DNA of 64,000 nt from Spodoptera frugiperda. Its lineage: Eukaryota > Arthropoda > Insecta > Lepidoptera > Noctuidae. Below, in pieces: positions 1 to 13,100 of the stretch (position 1 is the stretch's first letter; every line of letters begins with the position of its first letter). The stretch covers positions 434,001-498,000 of the forward strand of contig NC_064238.1 of NCBI RefSeq assembly GCF_023101765.2, read 5' to 3'. Both the position numbers and the translations under genes were made by a program. The notes below the pieces were generated by a model. It was not told the origin of the DNA. It made no database searches and worked only from the letters and a program-made list of their open reading frames with translations.

Positions 1-3000
1 CAATCTCTAGTCAACCTACTCCTGGTACTAGCTTCATGTCTCATGCGTTCGCCTGACTAAGTTTGTGGTCCAATATGATGGGATACTTATTTGAGAGAAA
101 GTTAATATCAAGCTTTACTTAGTTTAAACTAAGTCAAGATGCGTTTCAACGTAACCTGTCCGTTTAATAACTGCGGCCGTCAATGTCGTGTGGTTATTCT
201 ATTCTCAGGCATTTTACAAGATTTCATAACTGAACTACTCTGTTGTTTGTGTTGAGACTGAGCGCGCAGTGGACCACGAAGGTCAGCAATTGTTTATGGA
301 GCTCCACAATTAGTAGGTGGGTCCCTTTCAGCAGCAGTTCTATTTCAGTTGAAATGAAAGTACTGGACTGTACTGCGGTGCGAATAGTTCAAAAAGCCTC
401 TTCTGGTAGACATGTTTGATGGCGCAGGAGAAGTTTACTGAAATTTAATAACACCTGAAATCTGCTATATTACCCTGCTAGAACAACATAGGCACTAGGG
501 ATGTATTATAGTTATGAATACACATACACAACACAACAACAACAAAATACATTGTACAACAACAACACAATTTCATTTCCCATTTACAAATAAACATAAA
601 CATTGAAAAGTAAAATCCATTAAAGTGTTCGCTAATGTAATCTCTGGTGGACACATTAATCAGGGTAGTGTTGGGCAGTGACCCGGCGGTCGCGTGCCGT
701 CGCTTACATTACCATACTACAGGTATTATAACCGAAGTACATAACACGCCTATGTATTACGCAACGGACGCCGATGCTCGCCATCTGCTCACTGAGCTCC
801 GGCACGCGACCACCAGGAACTACACTACTTTCTTCAGTGATATCATTTAATTTCGTTATGGGATCCAAGACTCGTATTCTTCATATCTCTTAGGGATAAC
901 ATCACCTCATGGCTTCGGTTAAAATCGTTCTGGTTGTCATTATACTGCTAGATTCTAGTTTGCTTATTTGTCTCTAAGCCAAATAACTTCTGAGTGGTAA
1001 TTGTGGAATAACGATTATTGGCGAACCATAACATAGAATGCCCCAACAGGCATATCTTCTATGTTTTATCTTCCGATAAAGTACTTTCCCGTTCCCACGC
1101 TCCATCTATTTCCCCAGAATTCCCTGGATGATCAGCTCGTACTGTCTGGCTCGTATTTAGCGTTAATTCCCGTTGTGATCAAGTTAATGTAGGCCTCAGG
1201 TAGAGGGCGCGCCCCTCGCCCATTACTTAAATTATGTAATCATTGGAATTATATCGCGCCACAACAACTGTCACATTAGCTACATGCTCGCGCTCCATTT
1301 TCGCGAACTAGTTTTGTTTTATTTCGGTTCCACTAGAGCTTAGTGGGAGCACCATTTTGATTATGATCGTTCGAACAATTTTATTCAAGCGTTGTGACCT
1401 ATTTCAGCAGATAATAATGTTTACTTGCGAACTATCGGCGGCTGGTCTAGCGTGGAGCACGGCGGCGTCGCATCAAACCTAGTTGTGCAGCAACTTTTAT
1501 TGCGATATTAATGCGTTTTATCGCTTAATGCCTATTACATCATCGGTCTGAATGGAGATATCACAAGGTTAACTTAATCTTCGCCACAAGATTACGTTAC
1601 TGAAATCTATTTGATAAAGTGTTTCGCGAGTGACGTAAAAGATTGGTTAATGCTATAATGCCTGTCCGTCAGATTGACTCGTCAGGAAGCGAGTAGAGGT
1701 TGGTAAACAATGCGCGGAGTGGCGGAGTGGCAGTCTGGCAGCACGGCGTAATCTCCGCGGAGACTTAATGGATCTACGCTAAGCTGTGGATAATGGGCGG
1801 GTCGAGTGACGGGGCTCGGGAGGTCTCATACTTGGTGGATCATATGACGACAGTGACTGGTTACTAAGACAGGTGTTTATGAAACTAATAAATGTCACCC
1901 ACCGAGTGACAATAATTCATTAGTTACCAGCCTAAGTAGCTGGCGATTTAACTGATACGAGTATTAGTGTTGTTTGTGCAATTTCCACAGAAGGTACCGA
2001 GGTCAACTAATCAGATTACTGTCGTCTGATGATGTAATCTTCACGATATAAAAAATCCAAGAAAAAAGAAACAGCCATAATCGGTTTTTATAGCTAACAT
2101 TAACATGTAATTTACAGTAATGGAGTTATTTGATTACTTACTGAAAGAATAAAAAAAATGTTCCGCAATTACAGAGCTACAGGTCTGGCAGTGGTTGGCA
2201 TTGAGTTGTTGCAAAACTGCTTGATAACGAGCCTCGGACAGACTTACATACTTACACACATATATGTGTGCAGTGTGCTGTGAAGCCAGTATCGTGGGAG
2301 AGAATGTCTTTACAACCATGTAAAGAAATGTCATTAATCACTTACACACGTTTACGTTTGCCAGCTCAAATCAACATCTTAATTATTCCAAGACTGCTAT
2401 ACATTCGGCTGCACATATCGACACTACACGATTAGACACAATCACACACACACACACACGTACGCGAGTATAAATATTTTCGTGTAATGTTTTGTTGTCC
2501 GTTTCCTTGTTTTTTGTTTGATATTCCGCGGAGTGCACCGCGACGTGGATTTATGTAACATTATTTTTTAAACTCACACTAATGTGATGTTGTTCAATGT
2601 TTACTTGGAACACTTAGATACAATATTGTATTGTATCGTATGAGTCTAAAAAGCTGGTTGATGATGCATTGTGGAATGATGGAATTGTTATTTTTGAGAA
2701 TTACTTCAAAAATGTTGTGTTTATATTTATACACAAAATGACTCAATATTATTCCCAAGAATATATTCTTTTCGCGTAATTCCATAGAGTTGTCCCATGC
2801 CTGTAGAATTGTCCTACTTGACTGATCCAAATAGTTACCTAAATAATTTTAACATAATCACACATTGTGATAAGTATTTTTTTTCTGAACCAAGTTAGTA
2901 GCATCAATAACATTGTGATTGGGGTCAAGGGAATTAGTGTGCGCTTGCGACGATTCAGTTCACATTCACTTATCTTCAAACATTTATCTACTGCAGCCCG

Positions 3001-5033
3001 CTGTGTTCAGTACACGTGTACTTAATTTCAATTTTTTGGATTTCTTTTTATTTTTTTAGTCTTAAAAATTATTGTGAGTTGTACATATTTATTTATTAAC
3101 TTATTTGAGTTTTTATTTCATATAAATTTTAACTAGTAAGTAGGTATTATATCAAAAGTTTTATGTTTCAAAATAAATAATTTTGTAGTAAATTGTCCAT
3201 AGTATAACCTAACTTATCGTAAATCAAAATTGGTTGAAGCTCTACAACCATCTGAACTCAAGTGAAAGTTTACAAAAAATATTGTAAAGAAAGAATTGAC
3301 ACATCTATTGTATTATTGTACCGAAAACGTTTGGCTCCATTCACGCAACAAGCCGCAACGATTGACAACACAAGCAGACACACATTCGTCACATTGCATT
3401 CGTGCATAGCTACGTAGTTCCGCCCCATTTCCCAGCGCGGCATCGTCCCACTACTCCCAGTAATCTGGTACACCACACTGCTCGACTCCTCGTGCCAACA
3501 CGCTGGTCGTGGTCCCACATTTCAATGAGTAACGGTCCCGATACTCCGTCGGTGGGACGTCAGTGCGCCATCGAACGATGAATGACAAATGTTGAGCATT
3601 AGAAGTTCCGATTCGCTTAGTCACCTATACCTGAACTACAGCTGTTCTGAAACCTAACACATATGTGTATTATTTATATTTGTAACTTGCTTATTTAAAT
3701 ATTTTATGTGCTATCGTTCATTATTTGAACTTATTTTCCACAATATTCCTGTGTTACGAGTGAACCTTCTCCTCGTAGTTGCTAGGTGCGATGCGCGCGC
3801 GCCGGTCGCCCACACTTTCGCCGCGCGGTCACGGTCAGCGTACGCGCCGCTCGGAAGCGGTGACGTAACGCGGACGTGTGTACCGAACTCTTGTGTTTTT
3901 GTTGTACTCCATATTATAATGATAGATGAATAACTACTGCCTCAGCTGATTAGAAACTAAACTGGACATTCCAACCAAAACTAATTTTACGAATATTACG
4001 TACGTATCTTATCGTATGCATTTTCTTTACAATTATTGGTAACTACGATTTAGTCTGCATATTACATGACCTCAACATTTGGAAACTGAATACATAGCCT
4101 TCGATAAAATAGATATACACAATAATTAGATATCTCCACTGCAGTGGTTATCGTTTTCGCCAACGGAACATAACGATTTGTACAAATGTGCGTATCTAAT
4201 ACCTATATACCTTTGTGTGATCTTTTAAACAGGAATAGTTCTACAGTTCCGCATATTTCGTGAAGTTATTCGGAGATCATTTCATATTGTTCTGGGAACG
4301 CTTTGTACATTGTATACGGCGCACACCTGCATCGCGTCGATATATCATAAGTTCAAACGCCGGCCGGTGTAAATCTGCCGCCGGCCAACATAAAGCTCAG
4401 TGGAAACGATTCGTGTACTAATTAACGAAATTCTACTGATCGAGCGATAACAGTGATTAACCGCTGCCACGTAAAAGCAATATAATTGAAGTAATTAGTA
4501 AATTATCGAGTATTTATACGGTAGTGGTGTTAAAAGCATCGCGCACACATCACTCGGGAGCATCAAACATTAACGAATGTACTCTGCGCGCTATTTCGGG
4601 TCGGCTGACTGACAATCGATTGTTTTTGACCTTATAAATAATGTGGCAACGTGCGTACACCGACTACCAACTATATAACGACATTTTATAAATATTTCGA
4701 GCGATACTTTATCTGGTCCGCGGCGATGTCCTTTTATAGTGACATTTAAAGCACAAGGTCACTGGAGCTGTGAAACCTTACCACAGTCACTCTATCAATA
4801 GGAACTCCACCAACTACATGCCAATTAGTTCGGTACAATGCGAGGCGACGATTTTCAATAAAACACAAGAATAGGACATAAAGTGGTTGTGAACAGATGT
4901 TCATTAAGAGTTGGTGCACAGACAACGACGCGGCGAACATAAACAACACAATATTGTTAACCGGGTCACGTCGCTGACATAGGAAGATGCTCGTAACTGG
5001 GAGGTCAATGGGCGTCTAGCGTGGCGTGGCGAC
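1..5033. other. Left flank, no gene seen
   Basis: AT-rich DNA without a frame over 85 codons, or any recognised exon. It holds a (CA)n run at 2443-2459 and one GC-rich patch at 3787-3885 with CGGTGACGTAACG. Exons of a neighbouring gene could be hidden, but I see none. Confidence 0.5.
2443..2459. repeat. (CA)n microsatellite
   Basis: Eight CA units in a row. Confidence 0.9.
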
Positions 5034-5035
5034 GT

Positions 5036-5117
5036 GCGCCGACGACACGACGCGGCACGACACGACACGACAGCGTCCTTGCGACGCGCGACGAGCGACG
5101 AGCGACGAGCAGCGGCC
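5036..5117. repeat. GC-rich simple repeats (ACGAC)n and (CGACGAG)n
   Basis: Short tandem runs of ACGAC-like and CGACGAG units. They create Arg- and Ala-rich open frames on both strands that are compositional only. Confidence 0.8.
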
Positions 5118-5245
5118 GTGACGCGACGCTCTGTTGACGTCGGCTCAGTGGCTGCAAGAATGTCACAGGACAGCTTCACTCCCAGGACCGGTCAGGCGAG
5201 ACCAGTTCCTAGGAACATAACTAGAATCAAGGTCTTTAAAACTTA

Positions 5246-7465
5246 TAAATGATAAATGATAAATGATAAATGATATTTATTTTGCAAATAGGTTATAAAA
5301 TAACACTTTTACACGTCAATCTCTTAAATAACTAGATGAGGCCGGCATTTCCTATCCGACTACTCTGAGAAGAAATGCCGAAACAAACTCAGAGGTCATA
5401 GTCTCTTTTAAAGTCCAGACAAAATCAATTAAAGATGTCGGAGAACCGTGCAAGTTGATTCTGTAGTGGTCTTTTGAGGAAAGAACCACAGCAGTTTGAG
5501 CGGACCTGTTCAGATGGCAGCACGCATGTGTCAGTTTACAATCAGCTCAGCTGACGGCTGTTGCTGAATGATCCGACGAACAACACCAACCAAAAGAACA
5601 TTTGGGTAGGCCACACAAATGCTCAAACTGTCAGAATATAATTTACTAAAAATAAAATGACTAGCAAAAGTCTCACACGGTCCTCAAACTAACAATTTTA
5701 AAAGGAAATATAAAAATATAAAAGGAAAAAAATATATAAAACAATGCCAAATTAAGTTAATGTCAAATTGTATAAAAAATGTAACTATATGTTACAAACA
5801 TGTCAGCAAGACCTGTGTGGACATTATAGCAGTTCATTCCCAAGCCTGACTATCATCCAAGTAGTCTTTTATTTTATAAAAAGCTTTACTACAAAGTTTT
5901 TCTTTAATAACATTTTTAAATTTACCTAGGTTTAAACTTTGAATATGGCTGGGAACTTTATTGTAAAAGCGTATACATTGACATCTAAACGAACCGCTTA
6001 TTTTCTTAAGTCTAGTAGTAGGAACAACATATTTATTTTTATTTCTAGTGTTGATATTGTGTATATCACTGTACTTTTTAAATAACTTTATGTTTTTATG
6101 AGCATACACTATATTTTCATAGATATATTGAGAGGCAACAGTCATTATATTAATTTCTTTAAATAGTTCCCTGAGAGAATGCCTCGGACTAAGATTATAA
6201 ATTGATCGAATGGCTCGCTTCTGCAGCACAAAGACAGACTGAATGTCAGCAGCATTCCCCCACAGGAGAATACCATATGACATGATACTATGGAAATAAC
6301 TAAAGTATACTAGACGCGCTGTATTTACATCAGTTAAATTTCTAATTTTTTTAACGGCATATGCTGCTGAGCTGAGCCTTTTCGACAACTTATCTATATG
6401 TGGGGCCCACTGTAGCTTAGCGTCTAGGGTTATACCTAAAAAGATAGCTGAATCTACAGGGTCCAACTCCCCGCCCTTGATTAGCACGCTGGTTTTGACA
6501 TGCCTAACATTTGGTGTTGTGAATTTAATGCATTTAGTTTTTGTTTCATTAAGTAGCAAGTTATTGGCACTAAACCAGCGTACTATTTTTGAGAGAGCAC
6601 TATTTACATGATCACTGACTAATTGTCCACGTTTGAGTTTAAATAATAAAGAGGTATCATCAGCAAACAGTACTATCCCATGGTTATCCTTTACAAGGTA
6701 AGGTAAGTCATTAATATAAATAAGAAATAAAAACGGACCGAGAATTGACCCCTGCGGAACACCCATCCTAACAACAGACCCGGCAGAAATTTTCCCGTTA
6801 ATCTCAACTCTCTGAATTCTATCACTCAAGTAAGAGATAAGTAGGTCCAGAGAGCTGCCCCGCACTCCATAATGGGATAGCTTCCTGATCAGTGTTTCAT
6901 GAAGGACACAATCGAACGCCTTGGATAAGTCACAAAAAACACCCAATGCGTCCCCTGAGTCCTCCCACGCGTCATATACTTGATTAAGAAGTTCAACACC
7001 GGCATCAGTTGTTGAACGACCCCTTGTAAATCCAAACTGGTTACCATGCAATAATTTATTTCTATTAAAAAATCTTTGCATCTGATTTAGAATAATTTTT
7101 TCAAAAATTTTACTGAATGTAGGTAGTACTGAAATAGGTCTAAAGTTAGTGGGGTCAGAAGTACTACCCGATTTAAATAACGGAGTTATTTTACTATTCT
7201 TCATGAGATCAGGAAACACACCACGATCAATACAGTTATTAAAAATTAAAGCTAATACAGGTGCCACAATAGTTATTACAGAGCTGGTAATGTACACAGA
7301 ATTACCCCACAGGTCAGCAGTCTTTTTCTTATTCAAAGTATGGAACGTTTTAATTATATCTGTATAATCTATGTGTTCAAAATTGAAACTTGAATGGCAA
7401 ACTACAACATTTTCTTTTAGTAAAGATTCTGCGACAGTGGGTGATGAATTCAAGGACCTGGTAGT
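5246..7465 (-). mobile_element. 5'-truncated non-LTR retrotransposon (LINE) with heptamer tail
   Basis: The element is read on the minus strand. It contains a long reverse transcriptase frame (5834-7453), about 560 bp of 3' UTR, and a tail of about four TGATAAA units at 5246-5275 (on its own strand, repeats of TTTATCA). A microsatellite tail rather than poly(A) fits CR1/Kiri/L2-type elements. No endonuclease domain is present, so the copy is 5'-truncated near 7465. I could not find a clear target-site duplication. The intact frame suggests a recent insertion. Confidence 0.85.
5834..7453 (-). CDS. LINE reverse transcriptase, partial ORF2
   Basis: 540 codons including the stop, without any internal break. 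Motifs in order: FRPISVLPTFSKIFEKII, GFTRGRSTTD, FCDLSKAFDCV (catalytic Asp), GVPQGSILGPFLFLIYINDL, and LFADDTSLLF (catalytic Asp pair). The C-terminal part (LLWGNAADIQ, LQKRAIRSIYNL, then RFYNKVP) is the usual tail of CR1/Jockey-group proteins. The endonuclease domain is missing, so this copy should not be autonomous. The first Met is internal to the original protein. Confidence 0.9.
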   Translation of the reverse strand: MNSSPTVAESLLKENVVVCHSSFNFEHIDYTDIIKTFHTLNKKKTADLWGNSVYITSSVITIVAPVLALIFNNCIDRGVFPDLMKNSKITPLFKSGSTSDPTNFRPISVLPTFSKIFEKIILNQMQRFFNRNKLLHGNQFGFTRGRSTTDAGVELLNQVYDAWEDSGDALGVFCDLSKAFDCVLHETLIRKLSHYGVRGSSLDLLISYLSDRIQRVEINGKISAGSVVRMGVPQGSILGPFLFLIYINDLPYLVKDNHGIVLFADDTSLLFKLKRGQLVSDHVNSALSKIVRWFSANNLLLNETKTKCIKFTTPNVRHVKTSVLIKGGELDPVDSAIFLGITLDAKLQWAPHIDKLSKRLSSAAYAVKKIRNLTDVNTARLVYFSYFHSIMSYGILLWGNAADIQSVFVLQKRAIRSIYNLSPRHSLRELFKEINIMTVASQYIYENIVYAHKNIKLFKKYSDIHNINTRNKNKYVVPTTRLKKISGSFRCQCIRFYNKVPSHIQSLNLGKFKNVIKEKLCSKAFYKIKDYLDDSQAWE

Positions 7466-8096
7466 GGAATATTAGTATATTTTATTATATTGGAGAAGTT
7501 ATTGCAAAAAGTGAGCGCACTTTGGGTACAATTCTTAACGATCGAACGGACACGAAGAATGTTGAGTTTACTTTAGAGAAAAAAATGCAGTTTGTAATGT
7601 TTAACAAATTAGATTAGACATTCCCGTGCAGCCTGCAGACTTGCAGATGAGCTGAGGCATGTGTGGATGTGTTGTTGCGTTCTATAAATAAGTTAATTGA
7701 GCTCTACGTATGTGCTAGCGCGTGTATGCTAGAACAGTGGCTGTCTTGATATCTGATGTATCCACTATTTATAACGTATTTCCTACAATATTGTTGTTAT
7801 TGGTTGGGAAGTAAACAGCTCCAAGAAATCCATCTGGCGGTTATCTCCCGCAGCCATCACAAATTGCCTCATCGATTGCTGCCAATAGTTACAATGGTAC
7901 AAGGGTTTGCAACACCGCCGCCAGTGCCAGCCAGTGTCATAGGCTTAACATTGTAAAGTACGTTCGAAGAGTTTTTATACCGATCATTATCGCGGCTGCC
8001 TTTGTCTAGTGTGCACAAGGTTACATTTCGTCAAGCGATTATTACTTAGATTATTCTTATTTTCAAGAGTTGCACGATTACTGGCATGGATTTTGC
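7466..8096. other. Gap after the LINE, nothing recognised
   Basis: AT-rich; no exon-like or repeat structure that I can name. Confidence 0.5.
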
Positions 8097-8405
8097 TCAT
8101 ATACTTTTATTTTATACTAGGTGATGCCCGCGACTACGTCTGCGTGGAATAATGAGAATTTGGGTTGGTTTGTTTTTTTTTATAGAAAAAATAATATTTT
8201 TCTACATAAAAGTAGCCTAAGTTACTCATTAGTACATTAACTACCAGCCAATAAAATTCCCGCCAAAATCTGCCTTTCAGGGATTGGCTAGAATAGACAG
8301 ACAAAAAATGTTAAAAAATATTTTGGTGTATATACTATATGCATGTAGTAAAAGGCGGTTATTGTCATATTACAAACAGACACTTTAATTTTAATTATTA
8401 GTGTA
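8097..8405 (+). repeat. RTE-type retrotransposon 3' fragment
   Basis: TGATGCCCGCGACTACGTC then AAAAGTAGCCTAAGTTA, and later CCGCCAAAATCTGCCTTTCAG and ACAAACAGACACTTTAATTT, make up a word order common to short RTE-like tails in moth genomes. No reading frame. Confidence 0.55.
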
Positions 8406-8822
8406 CCTAGATTTTGGTAAATTGGCATAAAGACTGTTATAATGTACCTACTAATGATCCTGCATCAGAAACCTATCTTATAACCTGCAACCATCTGTCT
8501 CCCACACTGTATCGTGCATCGTCTACATTACAGTAGAGATAACTTAGATCTTAAGAGTAACGTCCAGAGAATCCTTCTCGCAGCTTCCATTGATGAAAAC
8601 AAAGCCACACGTCACTCGCACATCGGTAGATAAGTAAATACAATAAATGTGGTACGTTGTACCCTCCGCCAGTATCTTATCACTTATCACTCGTAACAAA
8701 GTGACACTTTATTGAGATGTAAATAGATTATACCAAACCAACGTGTCGTGTCACGCGGTGAGCCGGACTTCCCATGCTGAGTTGCTACTCGTACTCAGTA
8801 ACTCTGCTCACATAACACATGC

Positions 8823-9052
8823 AGACGTATTACCTGATGGTAAGCAATCGCCGCCGCCCATGGACACTTGAAACACCAGAGGCGTTACAACTGCGTTACC
8901 AGCCTTTTGGGGGTTAGGAAAATTTAAGGGTTGTTGGGGAATTGGGGATTGGAAAGATTTGGAAGGGAAGTAATTGGGCCTCCGGTAATCTCACACAACG
9001 AAACACAACGCAAGCGTTGTTTCACGTCGGTTTTCGGTGAGGCCGTGGAATC
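8823..9052 (+). repeat. Moth interspersed repeat, plus orientation
   Basis: Begins ATTACCTGATGGTAAGCAAT, continues CCAGAGGCGTTACAACTGCG and GGGGTTAGGAAAATTTAAGG, and ends with AACGCAAGCGTTGTTTCACG and GGTGAGGCCGTGG. It shares these words with the reversed copy at 9.9 kb. Non-coding and non-autonomous. Confidence 0.6.
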
Positions 9053-9230
9053 ATAGAAGTCAGAATTACCAGCTTAACACGACCTTGCCCTTAGTTCGCC
9101 AGGTGTCACAAATTCGAGTAACTGAGAGTTCTCAGATTTGGAAATTCTTAGTATTGACGTGACTTGTAACTAAAGCTGAAAGTTTAAGTTCTTTAGGTAC
9201 TTACCTACCTACTTATAAAGGTATTAAGTA

Positions 9231-9353
9231 CGGTACCCTTAATACGAGTTTACGACGTTCTGATTGGTTGGTTTATTCAAGCTGACCAATCAGAACGCCG
9301 AACGCGCTCTCGTTTCGGTTAAACCTAAAGGAAACTCATACTAAGGTTACTGA
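9231..9353. mobile_element. Short inverted-repeat element (MITE)
   Basis: The ends ACCCTTAATACGAGTTT and AAACTCATACTAAGGT are imperfect inverted repeats, and GTTCTGATTGGT / ACCAATCAGAAC forms an inner perfect inverted pair. About 120 bp, no coding capacity. Confidence 0.6.
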
Positions 9354-9891
9354 TTACAGATAATTTCGTTAATTAGATGCATCCAGCAACAAAACATGAG
9401 GTTACAAGTATGCTTGTTCATGCTTCACGCGCGAGCGACTCGCTGGCGAGATCCAGCTCAACCTTGCAGTCAGTATGAAACGTTAATCACCGAGTAATTG
9501 TGATTTAGCGGTTATTTGTAATGGACAATGTACAATAGACAGTAGTGTGATGGAACTGTGACCAGTGTCCACTGTCCACGCACAATGTGGTGTTGGGTGA
9601 CAAACCGCGCCCTTAGCAAATGTTTGTGCATTATTGAGTGACGAAATACATACAATATTTGTCTTAACTATGTATATACATACGTATGGTAATTGCTTGG
9701 CACGCTCAGCAGCAACACGCTCAGTAATCACTTAATCACATAAACTGTGGCGCTGTGACAATAACTTTGATCCATAATAGTTTATCCTGCGTAATTTATA
9801 ACATTGTCAGTCGTTGACTTGTAGCAGTCTGCTGGGTCACACATGCTATACTTAACTTTTCTTATTGACGATAAATAATGAATATTTAAGT

Positions 9892-10150
9892 GTGGGAGAG
9901 CCATGCTTCGGCGCGAACGGAATGATACCACGGCCACATTTTAGTCCTTGCGTTGTTTCTCATTATGTGAGTGAGGAAGACTTATTACCTTCCCAAACTT
10001 CCCAATCGCCGATTCCCTAACAACCCTTAAATTTCTAATCCAAAAAGGCCGGAAACGCACTTGTGACGCCCCTGATATGCATGAGCAGTGATTGCTTATC
10101 CATCCATGTGATCCATCTGCTCATTTACTGGATTATACCATAAAAACAAG
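9892..10150 (-). repeat. Moth interspersed repeat, minus orientation
   Basis: Reverse-complement copy of the 8.8 kb repeat: CATGCTTCGGCGCGAACG, then CCCAATCGCCGATTCCCTAA, CAACCCTTAAATTTCTAAT, GGCCGGAAACGCACTTGTGA. More diverged than the first copy. The two copies are inverted and about 840 bp apart. Confidence 0.58.
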
Positions 10151-13100
10151 TTGGTCCTAGTCCATCATAAAAAAACAAAAAAAAATAACGAACATAAACA
10201 CGAAATAGCGTTATCAAAACAAACCTGTGCAATGAACCTGTCGACTGATAATAAATTACTGCGGACAGGAAATCCTGAAACTGTCCACAATTTAATATTT
10301 TAATCTATTTGTGTCTCGTTATCTGATAAAATATAATTTAGTGCAATGATGCTTGTATCCGCGTAGCATTGTGTATGGAGGTCACATCACAGCACTTAGA
10401 TCGTATCAGTCGATGAGATCGCAGCATCCGATAGTACAGATCATTTGGGACCATTACATAGCTGATGTAGGATCGATGCCATATCATAATTTGGCAAACA
10501 TTACGATTCTTATCTCTTAAACATAACAAAACATCTGAACGGAAATGTGTATAATATTTGCCATCATCCTATCTATAATCATGTACATAGGTAGCAACGT
10601 TAATTATGCTTATACAATACTACATTATATATGTATTATAATATCGTATAGGAACATAGCGAAACTAAATGGTCTAATACCATTAGTAGTTGTCTACACT
10701 CGTCATGATATCAGTGCGATCTTGAGAACGGACACAATAACCTTGTCGCAAGTTAAATACTAAATACTCAATGTTACTAATTAACAACTACATAGGTAGG
10801 TACTGAGACATGTATTAACAAACTGGTTCTTCTAGATTTCAATTCAAAGTTGAAAATACTGGTACCTATAGCATAGTCTTGTCTGTCAGCTAAAATGATA
10901 TGATATAAAAAAGTAAGTAAAGTAATATCTAAGGGTACTATTAGCTACCCGGACCTTCAAAACGTGTCTAGGTTTATGGGGAGTGTGGAATTTTTACCTC
11001 ACTAAAACAGTACCAATGGCCACCTTCAGCATCTGTGAGAGGCACTGAATCCTCTAATGAGATCTGCTCCGAAGCCCTCATGACGCAACGCCTGATATGT
11101 CACATCCTTAGGGGGCTGCGGACGATCTAGCAGATTACATGAGCAAGAATCTGACATTCCTATTCACCACACCCAATTAAATGATTTTCTCCCCCTCAAA
11201 AAAGCTTTATCTCCATCTCTCGCGAGGGGAACTCCAAGACGAAACCTACTGAAACCGGTTCAATCTGCAGTAGTTCGACCATGACTTCTCAAATGATCTA
11301 GAACTTTCTTCTCACTTAAAGTCCCCGTGTCCTCGACCATAACATATGGAGTACGTGCCCCTCATCAATAAGTCACGGCTATCATCATCGATGTCTGTGA
11401 CAGTCACACGACATAATTATACACTGCTAACCACTAACCACATAATTGTACTTACTTGTTAAATACTAAGAAAGGTTCATTATATCGTATTAAGTTAACC
11501 TTTCAAAATACAATACATTTTGAACTTAATTACAAAATGATAGAGTTGAAAGTGCACTACTGTTTGATAGTTTAGAGTATCTTGATATGCTGGGTGTCTG
11601 TAAAATGAGGAACGAGACACCAGACACTAGTATTTGCCTAGAAAGTCTAGAAACTAGTATAAGCCTGCGACAGACTGCCTAAGCCAATTAGACAAACTAA
11701 TGCCTAAGCAGGAAACATTTACTTTATGTAATAGGACTACTTAGGAACAATATGTTTGTGCATAGAGTATTATGTTACTTGGGATCGTATATTAACGGTT
11801 GCCTCGTTGGTCAACCTACAACGAGTTTGTTATTGGAGTCTTGTCTTTACATTTTTGAACATTTCTGGAGTCCTTTAGTCCCTGAGTCCGGCACCCATCC
11901 CGAACTCCAATTCCAGTGTCAAGATGTTTCAATTATTACTGCTGCCTACACCTTCGGAGAATGACCGGCGCGGCCTGATGTTGTGCTATGAATATAATAA
12001 TATAGATTGCATGGTGTATTTTACTTTGTACATAGTTTTTACCGGATTGTACAAGTAAAAACAACTGCGGAAAAACTAATCTAGCCGGGAAAGTACTCAA
12101 CGCGTAAAAGAAATGATGAAATGAACTACTTTTAAATGAAATCTCCAACTAGTTTTATACAATTTCTTGAGTATTTTCTTTCATTCGTGTAAACTTTCCT
12201 ACCGTTGTTTATTCACTTGGTATTGTATATCTTTCAAAGCATCATGTTTTTCCTTAAGGAAAAAATCACCTTTTTTCAACTGTATCTGTCATAAGAATAA
12301 GTACTATCATAAATATTGCATGTTTTTTGCAATAAAAGCGTTAATAACATCCTCAATAACAATTCAAGAGATTTATGCTGCCTCTAAGTGCACTCGCAAT
12401 GCTATGATCCTGGTGTAATGAGTATTGACAGCCAGATAGTCGCACATCCTGCAATTTATCTCCTCAGGGTCTCCAGCAATTGGCTCCTTCTCAATTGTTA
12501 TCACAATTGGTTGCAGGGAATTGCAACCAACTGCGGTCATTGTCATTGCACTGGGGTGTATTGTACACCAATGAAAGTCGATATTTAATTTGTAAATGTT
12601 ACGTGTTATTCAGTAGCTAAGGGCAAGACCTTGGTTCAGCACCAAATATCTACCGGATAAATGATATTTGTGATCATGACGGTATACTACATATTTAATG
12701 TCGGTGTTTATTCTGTTGACGTGCCTTAATAGTAATAAATAAATAAATATTTAATACCAGGCGAGATGAAGTGCCATCCCATTAAGTATAAAAAATATAT
12801 ATTTAAAACTAATATACCACTTAGACAATTATCGCGATCCTGCTACGAAAGTGCTACGGTTGCTACGAAGTTACCTGTAAACCTGTTTTCTACAACTAGA
12901 ACTCTGTCTAGTAGATGTTGGCTTGCTATGAGATAAGATACTGCCATGCTACGAAAAGATAGTATACAGTATTTGTAATATTTCCTTTAAATGAAGGAGC
13001 AGCTAAGTATGAAGCCTGCGTGTACCCCAGCGTGTGCGGTCACGTGACGGCCTCGGCCCGACCTCGCACCCCGCACCACGGCGCTACCTGTTGCCAGCCC

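Noticed and set aside
2443..2459. CRISPR-like array
   Set aside because: Only simple repeats are present; no spaced direct repeats anywhere in the window, and the DNA is eukaryotic.
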